From Gallaecimonas sp045291545 (lineage in GTDB: Bacteria > Pseudomonadota > Gammaproteobacteria > Enterobacterales > Gallaecimonadaceae): a stretch of 64,000 bases of DNA. Position numbers and translations under genes: made by a program. The stretch lies in contig NZ_CP149514.1 in the NCBI RefSeq assembly GCF_045291545.1, positions 2,418,001-2,482,000 on the forward strand. The letters are read 5' to 3'. Each line of letters begins with the position of its first letter. Positions within the stretch are counted from its first letter, which is position 1. This document shows, piece after piece, positions 33,444 to 42,471 of this stretch. The notes beneath the pieces were generated by a model. The model made no database searches. It saw only the letters and a program-made list of their open reading frames with translations, and was not told the origin of the DNA.

Positions 33444-33856
33444 GTGACACCTTCTGGGATTACTGCCTGAGCCACTACCCGGCCCAGGAGTCGCAATTAC
33501 TGGCCTGGCAGCAAAGCCACCAGCTGGATGTCAATCTGTATCTGCTGGCCGCCTGGCTGGACAGTGAACAGCAGTATCTGGCCCAAGCCACCTGGCTGGC
33601 ACTATTAGCCGAGAGCCGACGCCTGCAAGCCCAGTGGCTCACCCCCTTTCGCCAACTGCGACAACAGCTTAAAAACGAACTGAGCAATAGCAGCTATGAA
33701 CAGCTCAAAACCATGGAGTTGCGCCTGGAACGTGAAGCGCAACGCCAATACCTGGCACTGGTCAGCCGCGATGCCAGCAGCCAGCATTACCCACAAAAAA
33801 ACGCGGCAGGTGTCGCTAACCTGCCGCGTCTCAAAGCGTTGTTCGGACTAACTTAG
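33440..33856 (+). CDS. TIGR02444 family protein
   Basis: A 138-residue helical protein of the TIGR02444/DUF2390 family: FWDYCLSHYPAQESQLLAWQ, then VNLYLLAAWLD, then WLTPFRQLRQQLKNEL, with a C-terminal NLPRLKALFG. Function unknown. It is translationally coupled to yheS through ATGA, an arrangement common for this family in gammaproteobacteria. Its last codons also contain a terminator hairpin for the convergent gene, which it overlaps by four bases. Confidence 0.85.
   Translation: MSDTFWDYCLSHYPAQESQLLAWQQSHQLDVNLYLLAAWLDSEQQYLAQATWLALLAESRRLQAQWLTPFRQLRQQLKNELSNSSYEQLKTMELRLEREAQRQYLALVSRDASSQHYPQKNAAGVANLPRLKALFGLT
33794..33829 (-). terminator. Terminator for the convergent gene, embedded in the TIGR02444 coding region
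   Basis: ACGCGGCAGGT and ACCTGCCGCGT form an 11-bp perfect stem around GTCGCTA. The AAAAAAA on its left becomes a U-run on the minus strand, so it terminates the minus-strand periplasmic gene while coding for residues KNAAGVANLPR of the TIGR02444 protein. Confidence 0.8.
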
Positions 33857-34191
33857 TTTGCTGCCAGAGCCTTGGCACGCTCGGCTGGGCTCAGGATTTT
33901 CAGTTTGGTAACAGTTTGCGCTGACAAACGCTTTACAGAATGAGGGTACGGCTTGTTACCACGAAATTGCCACTGCCCGGCAGTATCAACCTGCGGCTGT
34001 GCACGCAGTTGCAGGCATTCCTGGTGGCTCGGGGTATAACCCAGTTTAGCGGCATAGGCATGCAGGTAGGGGCCGTAAGCTCCCTGACTGGCCAACGTGC
34101 AATAGTGGGTGTTGGAATAGCTCACACTGTGGCCAGCCAAAGCGGCGCCGGACATCAACAGTGTTGTCATAGCAATCAGGGCAGTTTTCAT
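33853..34191 (-). CDS. Secreted small protein, function unknown
   Basis: A 112-residue protein with a Sec signal peptide (MKTALIAMTTLLMSGAALA, cleavage near 19). The mature part contains two cysteines (HYCTLASQG and QECLQLRAQ) that could form a disulfide, then GQWQFRGNKPYPHSVKRLS and a helical tail ending LSPAERAKALAAN. I do not recognise a family. It is monocistronic, with a terminator inside the neighbouring gene and an AT-rich 5' region. Confidence 0.72.
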   Translation of the reverse strand: MKTALIAMTTLLMSGAALAGHSVSYSNTHYCTLASQGAYGPYLHAYAAKLGYTPSHQECLQLRAQPQVDTAGQWQFRGNKPYPHSVKRLSAQTVTKLKILSPAERAKALAAN

Positions 34192-34300
34192 TGTGCGCTC
34201 CAAAAAAGTTATCAACCAAAATAACTGCGCAAAGCGTAGGCAGATTTGATGACAGTTAGGTGATGTTCACCGGAGCATTTTTAGTTAAATCAGATTAGTT

Positions 34301-35485
34301 TTATTTATTCATTGACGCTCGTTTCAAAAGCCACCGTGCCAGAACCATGGTGATGCTCAATATCAACATGGAACCAATAATCACGCCCGGCCAGGCCAGC
34401 CAGTGCCAGAACGGCGAAAGGTAGACACCACCGAGACTGGCGCCAAGATAATAAAAGACCAGATACAAGGACGAGGCACTGGCTTTAGCCGTCACCGCCT
34501 GTTGGTTAACCCAGCTCGAGGCATTGGCATGACAGAGGAAAAAACCAAAGGCGCTCACCAAAAAACCGCTCATGATCAAATACAGTGGTGATGCCAGGCT
34601 GATAAGGCTCCCGAGCATCATCAGCCCTATCCCGGCCATCATCACCCGTGGTTGTGGCTGCTTTTGTGCCAGCCGGCCAGATAACGTTGATGCATAGGTG
34701 CCTGACAGGTAGGTCAGAAACAGCATACCCAGAAACCGCGTTGGCAGCTGATAAGGGGCAGCGCTGAGTCGAAATGTCAGGTAGCTGTACTGGTTAACGA
34801 AAATAAAGAAGTTCAGGCCACCGATAAGAAAACTCACCAGCAGCACCGGGTTGCCCAAATGTTGCCACAAATCCCCCACCATGCGCTTGGGGTGCAGCTT
34901 TTTTCGTACAAAACCTGTTGACGGTGGTAACAGCCAGGCAAACAGCAACAGTACCAATAAAGACCCCAGCGCCATCACCCCAAAGGCATCCTGCCAGCCT
35001 AAGCTGTCACCTAAAAAGCCTCCCAGCAAGCGTCCGCCAATGCCGCCAATGCTATTGGCGCTGATATAAAACCCCACCGCCGTCACCAGTGCCGGCTTGG
35101 TCATTTCATCGCCCATATAAGCGATAGCAATAGCCGGTAAGCCACCGAGAAAAAAGCCCTGCAAGGCTCGCAAGATCAGTAACGCCGCCAAACTCTGCAC
35201 CTGTGACAACGCCAGGGTGCACAGCACCGCACCGGCCATGGTCAACAACATGATGGGCCGGCGCCCCAAGGCATCCGAAAGGGGGCCGTACAACAACAGC
35301 GACAATCCTAAAAACAAGGTAGTCAGCGTAAAACTGTAAGACGCCGTCAGCGGTGAGATAGCAAACTGCTGAGCCAGTGCCGGCAGCAGTGGCTGGGTTA
35401 AATACAGATTGGAGAAAATCAGAAAAGAACCCAGGCCCAGTGCCAGGGTCGCTCGCCAGAAGGCTTGACTGCCCGCCTCAATCAT
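34301..35485 (-). CDS. MFS transporter, YnfM-like
   Basis: A 394-residue inner-membrane protein with about 12 helices. The motif between helices 2 and 3, GPLSDALGRRPIML, and the GFLGGLP-type loop FFLGGLPAIAIAYMGDEM are those of the drug-efflux/arabinose-type MFS; the overall pattern (IFSNLYLTQPLLPALAQQF, NSIGGIGGRLLGG) resembles E. coli YnfM. Substrate unknown. AAGGAG precedes the start. It lies 59 bases downstream of glk on the same strand, so it may belong to the sugar locus, for instance as a sugar or drug exporter, but that is only context. Confidence 0.82.
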   Translation of the reverse strand: MIEAGSQAFWRATLALGLGSFLIFSNLYLTQPLLPALAQQFAISPLTASYSFTLTTLFLGLSLLLYGPLSDALGRRPIMLLTMAGAVLCTLALSQVQSLAALLILRALQGFFLGGLPAIAIAYMGDEMTKPALVTAVGFYISANSIGGIGGRLLGGFLGDSLGWQDAFGVMALGSLLVLLLFAWLLPPSTGFVRKKLHPKRMVGDLWQHLGNPVLLVSFLIGGLNFFIFVNQYSYLTFRLSAAPYQLPTRFLGMLFLTYLSGTYASTLSGRLAQKQPQPRVMMAGIGLMMLGSLISLASPLYLIMSGFLVSAFGFFLCHANASSWVNQQAVTAKASASSLYLVFYYLGASLGGVYLSPFWHWLAWPGVIIGSMLILSITMVLARWLLKRASMNK

Positions 35486-35544
35486 ACCGGCTCCTTATAT
35501 CAGGCCGGGACGATCATAAAGGCGGGCGTGGCTGGAGAAAAGCC

Positions 35545-36522
35545 TCAGTCGCCGGGGTGGCCGTGCAGCCAGGCGGCAGCACCGGTCAGTGCAGAGTGGG
35601 TTTCAATGGCCAGGTAGATAGGAATGGCCGAAAGATAGCCAGTCATGATGCCTTTTTCACTGAACCCCTGGCGAAAACGACTGCGCAGGAAAAACTCCAA
35701 AAAGCGCGGCAAAATGCCGCCGCCAAGATAGAGGCCACCGCGAGCTCCCTGAGCCAGAGCGATGTCGGAAGCAACCCCCCCCAGCCATTCGCAGAACAGG
35801 CTCAGGGTTTCGTGACAAACCGGATCGCCGTCCAGTGCCATTTCACTGATCGCTGCCGAGCTCAGCGGCTGCGGCGTTTCCCCGTGGCAGGTAGCCACCG
35901 CTCGGTACAGATTCGGTAACCCCGTACCAGACAACACCCGCTCCGCAGAAACAAAATCCATCTGCCCAGCCAGCACATCCAGCACCTCTCGCTGGCGTGC
36001 GGTGGCAGGTGCCAAGGCCATGTGGCCGCCTTCGCAACCAATGGCCTGCCAGCCCTTGCCTTGCGGCACCAAACAGGCCACGCCCAGGCCGGTACCGGGG
36101 CCAACCACGGCAATGGGCGCGGAGCTGATAGCCTGCCCCTCGCTGACTTTCACCACCGCTTCTGGCGGCAGCAGCGGGATCGAGTTGGCATAGGCAACAA
36201 AGTCATTAATAACGGCCAACTCATCCAGGTCCAGCTGCGTTGTCAGCTCGGCCACCGAAAAATACCAGCCAAGGTTGGTCATATGCACCTGATCACCACC
36301 AACCGGCCCGGCCACCGCCAGGCAGGCCCGGCGCGGCTGAGCGTCTGAAACTTGCGCAAGATAATAGGCAACCAGTTCCTGCATACTGGCAAAATCGCTA
36401 CTGGGCACACGCTGCTGGCGAGTGATATGAAAGTGGCCATCAGCCCAACCAGTGACCAGCCCAAAGCGGGCGTTGGTGCCACCGATATCGGCTACGACGA
36501 AAGGCGCTATCTGCTTAACCAT
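35545..36522 (-). CDS. glk: Glucokinase
   Basis: Phosphorylates glucose to glucose 6-phosphate with ATP. The 325 residues fit the E. coli type. Motifs are the phosphate-binding VADIGGTNARFGLV near the N terminus, the catalytic Asp in VINDFVAYANSIP, VVGPGTGLGVACLV, the sugar-binding GCEGGHMALAP and the C-terminal adenosine region GGLYLGGGILPRF. Located in the starch locus, divergent from the LacI regulator, it would process glucose released by the intracellular alpha-glucosidase or brought in by the symporter. The ATG lacks a strong Shine-Dalgarno. Confidence 0.94.
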   Translation of the reverse strand: MVKQIAPFVVADIGGTNARFGLVTGWADGHFHITRQQRVPSSDFASMQELVAYYLAQVSDAQPRRACLAVAGPVGGDQVHMTNLGWYFSVAELTTQLDLDELAVINDFVAYANSIPLLPPEAVVKVSEGQAISSAPIAVVGPGTGLGVACLVPQGKGWQAIGCEGGHMALAPATARQREVLDVLAGQMDFVSAERVLSGTGLPNLYRAVATCHGETPQPLSSAAISEMALDGDPVCHETLSLFCEWLGGVASDIALAQGARGGLYLGGGILPRFLEFFLRSRFRQGFSEKGIMTGYLSAIPIYLAIETHSALTGAAAWLHGHPGD

Positions 36523-36597
36523 GGCGTTTGAGTCTATTCCTGTCGCAAAATCGTGTTACTTTATCATTTGTTTATGAAGTCAGGCACCGCAGGCACC

Positions 36598-37638
36598 ATG
36601 CGCTCCAAAGGCAAAGCAACCTCATTCGACATTGCTCACCTGGCGGGAGTATCCCAGTCTACCGTCTCCCGTGCGCTGCGCGGCAGCCCGTTGGTCAACC
36701 AGGAAACCCGTGACCGTATTCAGGCTATCGCCCGCGAGCTCAACTACAAGGTGGACAAAAACGCCTCCAACCTGCGCAGCCAGCATTCCGGTACGGTAGC
36801 GCTGCTGCTGTTCGAAGATCCCACCCCGGATGACTCGCTGATCAACCCGTTTTTTCTGTCCATGCTGGGGTCCATTACCCGCACTTGTGCCCAGAAGGGC
36901 TTTGATTTGCTGATTTCCTTCCAGCAACTCAGTAATGACTGGCATGCCGACTACGAAGACAGCAAAAAAGCGGACGGCATCATCCTGCTCGGCTACGGCG
37001 ACTATGTCGACTACCGCGCCAAGCTGGAGAAACTCGAAGCCCAGGGCACCCATTTTGTGCGCTGGGGAGCCGTGCTGGCCGACCAGCCCGGTGTGTCCAT
37101 TGGCTGTGACAATGTGCTCGGTGGCGAAGACGTAACCCGCCACCTGCTCAGCCTGGGCCGCCAACGCATTGCCTTTATAGGCAATGCCTCCAACCATTCA
37201 CCGGAATTTTTTGACCGCTACCGCGGCCATATTCAGGCCCTGCAAAATGTTGGCCTGCCTGCTGACGCCACCCTGCAGGTGGATGCCATTTCCACCGAAC
37301 AGGCCGGCTATGACGCTGTTGGCGAACTCATGGCCCGTAACAGCCATTTTGATGCGCTATTTTGCGCCAGCGACCTGATTGCTTTGGGCGCCATTCGCGC
37401 CCTTAATGACCATGGCCTGCGCGTACCGGACGACATCGCCGTGGTCGGCTTTGATGACATCCAGATGGCCTGCTTTGCGAACCCGCCACTGACCACCGTG
37501 CGCCAAAACACCAAACGGGCCGGGGAAATGCTGGTGGATACGCTGATCCACCGCATTCATGACGAGCCCGCCAGCAGCGCGACCATAGCACCGGAGCTGG
37601 TTATTCGCCGCTCTTGTGGAGCACCGGGCGGCGCATAA
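36598..37638 (+). CDS. LacI-family regulator of the starch/maltodextrin locus (inferred)
   Basis: A 346-residue regulator with the LacI-type helix-turn-helix and hinge (SFDIAHLAGVSQSTVSRALR at about 8-27) and a periplasmic-binding-like effector domain (VGFDDIQMACFANPPLTTV near the end). It sits among glk, two amylases, a maltose-type permease and an alpha-glucosidase, and three similar palindromes in this locus are of the CG-centred type LacI proteins bind; it is the obvious candidate. The start at MRSKGKATSFD is preferred; another Met eight codons upstream is possible and neither has a strong ribosome site. Its 3' end overlaps the convergent amylase gene by 38 bases. Confidence 0.87.
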   Translation: MRSKGKATSFDIAHLAGVSQSTVSRALRGSPLVNQETRDRIQAIARELNYKVDKNASNLRSQHSGTVALLLFEDPTPDDSLINPFFLSMLGSITRTCAQKGFDLLISFQQLSNDWHADYEDSKKADGIILLGYGDYVDYRAKLEKLEAQGTHFVRWGAVLADQPGVSIGCDNVLGGEDVTRHLLSLGRQRIAFIGNASNHSPEFFDRYRGHIQALQNVGLPADATLQVDAISTEQAGYDAVGELMARNSHFDALFCASDLIALGAIRALNDHGLRVPDDIAVVGFDDIQMACFANPPLTTVRQNTKRAGEMLVDTLIHRIHDEPASSATIAPELVIRRSCGAPGGA

Positions 37639-39259
37639 GCGCTGCCAGTTGTTTTTGCAGCGCCGGCACTGTTACCGCTTGATCCAGCAGCAATACCCGC
37701 ACCCCATGTGCCGGCACGGTCATATGCAAGTTGCCCTGAACTTTCACCGTCTGGCCGCTGATCGCTTCATGCCAGTTCCCCTGCTGGAGCCAGCCAGCGG
37801 GTACCTGCATCTGTGCCGCTTTATCGGCTTTATTCAGTAATACCAACGCCTGCTGGGCAACGGCGTCTCTTTGGTAAACCCGCAAGAACTGGGCCTGGTC
37901 GCCCTTGAGTTTGATGTTCACCTGCAAGCCCTGCTGCAACGCCACATTGGCTTTGCGCACCAGTGCTATGGTTTTCAGGTGCTGGTAGATAGGGCTCTGG
38001 GGCGCTGCATCAATACGCGCCTGGCCAAAGTAGTTACGGTTGCCTTCGTGCTCGGCCTTACCCCGTTCAAAACCCACTTCAGAGCCGTAATAAATGACCG
38101 GAATGCCACGGGCAGTAAACAACCAGTTATTGGCATCAATAAAGCCATTGTCACTGGCATTCATCCGCGCCATGTCGTGATTGTCGTAGAACGTGGTCAA
38201 ATCATAGGGGTTCTGATAAGGCCCGCGCTTGAGATACAGCGCTGGGGCCAATGTTTCAAAACCGGCGCCCTGGGCGAACACCTTGTTCATTGCCGCTTTT
38301 AACGGAAAGTCTAAAACGCTGACGCCACCATTTTTCGGCCAGGTATATTTGGCAATGGCATCGGCATCATAGTCATAGGCCTCACCGAACATGAAAAAGC
38401 CCGGGTGTTTGGCCCGAATGGCGTCGGTGAAGGTTTTCCAGAAGCGGGTGTCGACCCACTTAATGGTATCAATACGGAAGGCGTCAGCGCCCTGGTCAGC
38501 CCATTTTTCATAGGCGCCGATAAAGTATTTGATCACCGCCGGGTTATCTTCATTGATGTTCGGCAGCTGCACCATTTCATGGGTGCGGTGAAAAAAGGCC
38601 GTCAACGGATCCTTGGGATTCAAATCCTTCGGTGGCACGTTTTCGTGGTCTGCAACCAGATGCCAGTTGGCATCAAAGATCTGCCCGTACTTGGGTTGTT
38701 TGACCGGCATGGTGTAAGCCGGCGACCCGTGATTGACGACGATATCCAGCACGGTTTTGAGGCCGTGTGCCTTCAAGCCTTTGGTCAGGCCGCGAAAATC
38801 CAGGTTTTTACTCGGCAGGTGTTCGTCCAGCTGATAAAAGTTATCACCCCAGTAGCCGTGGTAACCGGTTTTCCCTTTATCAGTAAAAGCGCTGCCCCAA
38901 TGTACCGGTGAACCGCCGGTAAACGCCTGATCGGGGTTATCAACAATGGGGGTAATCCAGACCGCGCCGAAGCCCATGTTGCGAATGTAATCGGCATTGT
39001 CCAACAGGCCTTTGAAGTCACCGCCCAGGTAGCCAATGTTGGCTTCCTGGCCATGTGGCCCCTTGATTGGAATATTGAAGGTGGGGTGCGCCCCGCCCTG
39101 ATGCCGGTGGTCATTACGGGTATCGCCGTTGACGAAACGGTCGGTCAGCACAAAATAAATGGCATTCTTGGCAAAAGGCTCGGTGGTGCCATAATAATCG
39201 GCCGCCAGCACCGGGCTGGCAGTCATGGCCAGGGCAGTAAGGCTCAGCAGCGTTTTCAT
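37601..39259 (-). CDS. Secreted GH13 alpha-amylase
   Basis: A 552-residue exported glycoside hydrolase. The signal peptide MKTLLSLTALAMTASPVLA is followed by a GH13 TIM barrel: region I DIVVNH (172-177), nucleophile Asp264 in FRIDTIKW, acid/base Glu293 in MFGEAYD and the third acid Asp362 in FYDNHDMARM. The YFVLTDRFVNGD and GGDFKGLLD blocks are of the cyclodextrin-glucanotransferase/maltogenic amylase type, but the C-terminal C/D/E domains of CGTases are not present, only a short beta domain. It probably releases maltodextrins outside the cytoplasm. It is coupled to the upstream permease by a TGATG overlap. Confidence 0.88.
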   Translation of the reverse strand: MKTLLSLTALAMTASPVLAADYYGTTEPFAKNAIYFVLTDRFVNGDTRNDHRHQGGAHPTFNIPIKGPHGQEANIGYLGGDFKGLLDNADYIRNMGFGAVWITPIVDNPDQAFTGGSPVHWGSAFTDKGKTGYHGYWGDNFYQLDEHLPSKNLDFRGLTKGLKAHGLKTVLDIVVNHGSPAYTMPVKQPKYGQIFDANWHLVADHENVPPKDLNPKDPLTAFFHRTHEMVQLPNINEDNPAVIKYFIGAYEKWADQGADAFRIDTIKWVDTRFWKTFTDAIRAKHPGFFMFGEAYDYDADAIAKYTWPKNGGVSVLDFPLKAAMNKVFAQGAGFETLAPALYLKRGPYQNPYDLTTFYDNHDMARMNASDNGFIDANNWLFTARGIPVIYYGSEVGFERGKAEHEGNRNYFGQARIDAAPQSPIYQHLKTIALVRKANVALQQGLQVNIKLKGDQAQFLRVYQRDAVAQQALVLLNKADKAAQMQVPAGWLQQGNWHEAISGQTVKVQGNLHMTVPAHGVRVLLLDQAVTVPALQKQLAALMRRPVLHKSGE

Positions 39260-40728
39260 CAGGCTACCGGCTCCTTGACGCGCAGTACACTCAGGCCGGC
39301 AATCACCAGGCTGATGCCACCGATCACCAGTGCCCAAACCGGCTGATTGGCAAAGAAGGTTTTCAGCAAAAAGCCCAGAACACTGGCCGCCAGCAACTGC
39401 GGGATCACAATAAAGAAGTTGAAGATGCCCATATAGATGCCCATCTTTTCCTGCGGTACGGCATCAGACAATAGCGCGTACGGCAGTGACAAAATCGACG
39501 CCCAGGCAAAACCAATTCCCACCATGGACAGCAGCAGCCAGTCCGGGTCATGAATAAGGCCAATGGACAACAGGCCAGCACCACCCAAGAAGACATTAAT
39601 GAGGTGACTTACCCGTAGCCCCCAGCGTTTAACCATCAGCGGAATAATGATCGCCGCCAGTGCTGCAAAGCCATTGTAGGCAGCAAAAAGCACTCCCACC
39701 CAGTTGGCGCCGTTGTTATAGGCCGCTGAACTGGTATCACTGCTGCCAAAATGCAGCTCGGTGACCGTCGGCGTGGTGTAAATCCACATGGCAAAAAGTG
39801 CAAACCAGGAGAAAAACTGCACTACAGCCAGGCGGCGCATGGCCGGTGGCATGGTGTACAGATCCGTCATGATGGTGCCGAACATGTTGGCCGGCCGACG
39901 CAGCGCCAGCAACAGCAGTGCCAGGCCATAAAACATCAGCCCGGCCGCCAGCAAATACAGCTCTTTTTCCAGCTGCCAGTGCCAGACAGCGGCAGCGCCC
40001 AGTACACCTGCCAGCAACCACAGGCTGCCACTACGCTGAGCGTGCTGGCTGTTGAGCGCCGGTTGCTGTTGCTCAGAAGCGGGCGCGGCAAATTTAGCCA
40101 TATCTTCGGGGCTGTATTCACGGGTGCTGATAACCGTCCAACCCACGGCCAGAAACAAGATGGCGCCCCCCAGATAAAAGGCGTACTTCACTGTATCCGG
40201 GATTTCACCATGGGCGGCAGTATTGCTGACGCCCAAATGCGCCAGGATCCACGGCAGCATCGACGCCACAACGGCACCGATACCGATAAAGAAACTTTGC
40301 AGGGTATAGCCCAGCGGCCGTTGTTCGGTTGGCAGTTGGTCACCGACAAACGCCCGGAACGGTTCCATGGAAATATTGATAGAGGCGTCCATGATCCACA
40401 GCATACCGGCCGCTACCCACAGGGTCGGCGAGTTGGGCATAAACAACAAAGCAGCGGTGGTAAGGATGGCGCCAATGAGAAAATAAGGGCGTCGCCGGCC
40501 CAGCCGGGTCCAGGTACGGTCACTCAAGTAACCCACCACCGGTTGTACCAGCAGGCCGGTCAGTGGCGCAGCAATCCACAGCACCGGAATATCATCCATA
40601 CTGGCGCCCAGTGTCTGGAAGATACGGCTGACGTTGGCATTTTGCAGGGCAAAACCAAACTGGATCCCCAGAAAACCGAAACACATATTCCAGATCTGCC
40701 AAAAACCCAGCCGCGGTTTATTCATCAT
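39259..40728 (-). CDS. SLC45-type MFS maltose/maltodextrin permease
   Basis: A 489-residue inner-membrane symporter. It opens with LGFWQIWNMCFGFLGIQFGFALQNANVSRIFQTLGA and holds the VVGYLSDRTWTRLGRRRPY loop, both features of the MalT/SusT-like permeases found beside alpha-glucosidases and amylases in Xanthomonas, Shewanella and Alteromonas. About 12 helices can be traced with a polar central loop. It is the likely importer of maltose or maltodextrins in this locus, which lacks ABC (MalFGK) genes and PTS genes. Its stop overlaps the amylase start as TGATG. The ATG is preceded by AGAGGAC. Confidence 0.87.
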   Translation of the reverse strand: MMNKPRLGFWQIWNMCFGFLGIQFGFALQNANVSRIFQTLGASMDDIPVLWIAAPLTGLLVQPVVGYLSDRTWTRLGRRRPYFLIGAILTTAALLFMPNSPTLWVAAGMLWIMDASINISMEPFRAFVGDQLPTEQRPLGYTLQSFFIGIGAVVASMLPWILAHLGVSNTAAHGEIPDTVKYAFYLGGAILFLAVGWTVISTREYSPEDMAKFAAPASEQQQPALNSQHAQRSGSLWLLAGVLGAAAVWHWQLEKELYLLAAGLMFYGLALLLLALRRPANMFGTIMTDLYTMPPAMRRLAVVQFFSWFALFAMWIYTTPTVTELHFGSSDTSSAAYNNGANWVGVLFAAYNGFAALAAIIIPLMVKRWGLRVSHLINVFLGGAGLLSIGLIHDPDWLLLSMVGIGFAWASILSLPYALLSDAVPQEKMGIYMGIFNFFIVIPQLLAASVLGFLLKTFFANQPVWALVIGGISLVIAGLSVLRVKEPVA

Positions 40729-40743
40729 GGTGCTGTCCTCTTT

Positions 40744-40802
40744 GGGCGCCCTGGCGCCCGATATTCTTGTTATTTACTGCGCAAAAGCCGGGAAAACCCG
40801 GC
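40744..40802 (-). other. Two GC-rich hairpins upstream of the permease gene
   Basis: GGGCGCC-CT-GGCGCCC (40744-40759) and GCCGGG-AAAA-CCCGGC (40787-40802) are perfect short inverted repeats. The second is followed on the minus strand by TTTTGC and could terminate the symporter gene that ends at 40898. If the permease promoter is at the operator 40847-40860, both would lie in its 5' leader; the first abuts the AGAGGAC ribosome site and may affect stability or translation. Confidence 0.55.
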
Positions 40803-40846
40803 CTTGGCGCCATGGTAGGCCGGCTCAATCGGCCATCACAATTCGC

Positions 40847-40860
40847 TGCATACGTATTCA
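40847..40860. promoter_or_regulatory. Predicted LacI-type operator upstream of the permease-amylase genes
   Basis: TGCATACGTATTCA is a near-palindrome centred on CG with 12 of 14 bases symmetric. It is nearly the same 14-mer as the site at 42407-42419 and, read in reverse, matches the one at 46784 in 13 of 14 bases. It lies about 120 bases upstream of the permease ATG, in the gap behind the symporter gene. Confidence 0.68.
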
Positions 40861-40897
40861 CGCCTTTGCGCTTACGTAAAGGTGACCTGGGCCACGT

Positions 40898-42319
40898 TCA
40901 GGGCTGCTGCGACAGTGCCAATGCCGGCTGCTCACCCCACAGTTTGCTCAACAGCAGGGTCAGGCCAATGGTGCTGAGCAAGGTAATAAACATCAGATGG
41001 ATGTAGTGCAGCGGTGTCCAGACAAAGGTGAAAATGGCATAAAGCAGCACCCCGAACATCATGCTGACCATAATGGCACGGCCATGAATATTGCGAAAAA
41101 ACACCGCCACCAAAAAGGCCGCCAGCACCGGCATCGAATACAGGCCATTGAGTTGCTGCATTACTGCGACAATGGATTTGGCATGCTCAAACAGTGGCAC
41201 CATTGCCACCGACACCAGCGTAAACAGTAACGCCACACGCTGACCTATGCGTTTCACATCAGCACCCTGATTAAAGTAACGGGTGTGAAAGTCACAGGTA
41301 TAAAGGGCTGACGCCGAGTTCAGGCAAGAGTTGAAGCTGGACAGCACCGCTCCGGCAATAACCGCGGCAAAAGCGCCCGACAGCCACGGCGGCAGCACAT
41401 GGCCCACCAACATCCCGTAAGCCACATCACCCACCGGGCCATAGAGTTTGAAGGCGATTATCCCCGGTAGCACCACAATCATCGGGGTCAGCAGTTTAAA
41501 GCCGATAGCAACATAAACGCCTTTTTGTGCTTCTTTCACTGACTCCGCCGCCAGTGCCCGCTGGGCAATCACCATGTTGGTGCCCCAGTAGAAGATGTGA
41601 ATAAACATCATGCCGGTAAACAGCGTCGGCCAGGGAATGGCGCTGTCTGGCCCGCCCCAGAGCGTCAGCCGCTCAGCCGGAATACCACTAAGATCCCAGT
41701 GCACCGCCGCCAGCGCAAACAAGGTTACCGCGGTTCCCATTAGTAACAAGCCAATCCCATTGAAGGTATCGGAAATGGCAATGGCCCGCAGGCCGCCAAA
41801 GGCCGCATAAATCAGCCCGGCCAAAGCAAACAAGCCGGCGATAAGCAGCAGCGGCAAGTGCAGGCCAAACATGGATTTCATAAACACCGAGCCGGTGTAG
41901 AGCACCACCGGCAGCAAAATGAACATATAGCCCAGCAGAAACAGCCCTGACACCACCGCGCGGATGCCGCTATCACCAAAACGGTGTTCCAGCAGCTCGG
42001 TGGTGGTGGTGCATTGATAGCGGTAATAAAGCGGGATCAGAAACCGCGCCAGTACCAGCAAGCCCACCATGGCTCCCAGCTCCCACCAGGCAGCCAGCAA
42101 AGACTGCGCGCCATTCATGCCGACAATCTGTTCGGCGCTGATATTGGTCAGCAAGATCGAGCCGGCCACATAAGGCCAGGACAACTTGCCACCGGCCAGA
42201 AAGTAATCCCGCGATTCGCTGGCACTGTGCTCAGCGCCCCGGCATTTGATATAGGTAAGCACCGCTACCAAGCCAGTAAGGCCAAGAAAAATAACCAGTT
42301 GTAAGATATCTGCTGACAT
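40898..42319 (-). CDS. Sodium/solute symporter (SSS family), probably a sugar transporter
   Basis: A 473-residue inner-membrane protein with about 13-14 helices, of the sodium:solute symporter family. Signatures include SWPYVAGSILLTNISAEQIVGMNGAQ, typical of the SglT-type glucose/galactose branch, and FGGLRAIAISDTFNGIGLLL. It would use the sodium gradient to import glucose or a related sugar. The start MSADILQLV is not preceded by a strong Shine-Dalgarno. It is divergent from the alpha-glucosidase across a region with two palindromes, so the two are probably co-regulated. Confidence 0.87.
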   Translation of the reverse strand: MSADILQLVIFLGLTGLVAVLTYIKCRGAEHSASESRDYFLAGGKLSWPYVAGSILLTNISAEQIVGMNGAQSLLAAWWELGAMVGLLVLARFLIPLYYRYQCTTTTELLEHRFGDSGIRAVVSGLFLLGYMFILLPVVLYTGSVFMKSMFGLHLPLLLIAGLFALAGLIYAAFGGLRAIAISDTFNGIGLLLMGTAVTLFALAAVHWDLSGIPAERLTLWGGPDSAIPWPTLFTGMMFIHIFYWGTNMVIAQRALAAESVKEAQKGVYVAIGFKLLTPMIVVLPGIIAFKLYGPVGDVAYGMLVGHVLPPWLSGAFAAVIAGAVLSSFNSCLNSASALYTCDFHTRYFNQGADVKRIGQRVALLFTLVSVAMVPLFEHAKSIVAVMQQLNGLYSMPVLAAFLVAVFFRNIHGRAIMVSMMFGVLLYAIFTFVWTPLHYIHLMFITLLSTIGLTLLLSKLWGEQPALALSQQP

Positions 42320-42404
42320 GTATCGCTCGTTTTTATGGTGAGATGAAGACGCGGTACCGCTACAAAATACGCTACCAACTTTACCTTTCCGTAAACTTTT
42401 TGAC

Positions 42405-42420
42405 CTGCATACGTATGCAG
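42405..42420. promoter_or_regulatory. Perfect 16-bp palindrome between symporter and alpha-glucosidase (operator)
   Basis: CTGCATACGTATGCAG is a perfect inverted repeat, CG-centred as expected for a LacI-family site, 86 bases from the symporter start and 92 from the alpha-glucosidase start. It overlaps a possible -35 (TTGACC) for the plus strand. It is the best-scoring copy of the motif in this locus. Confidence 0.75.
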
Positions 42421-42471
42421 GGTGTTGGCCCCCACAAAGCCCCTAACGTAAGCTCCGTCTCATTAATCGAA

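Noticed and set aside
39751..40818. 355-codon open frame antisense to the maltose-type permease
   Set aside because: Very Gln/His/Arg-rich, as expected from the reverse of hydrophobic codons; it spans the permease start and the hairpins.
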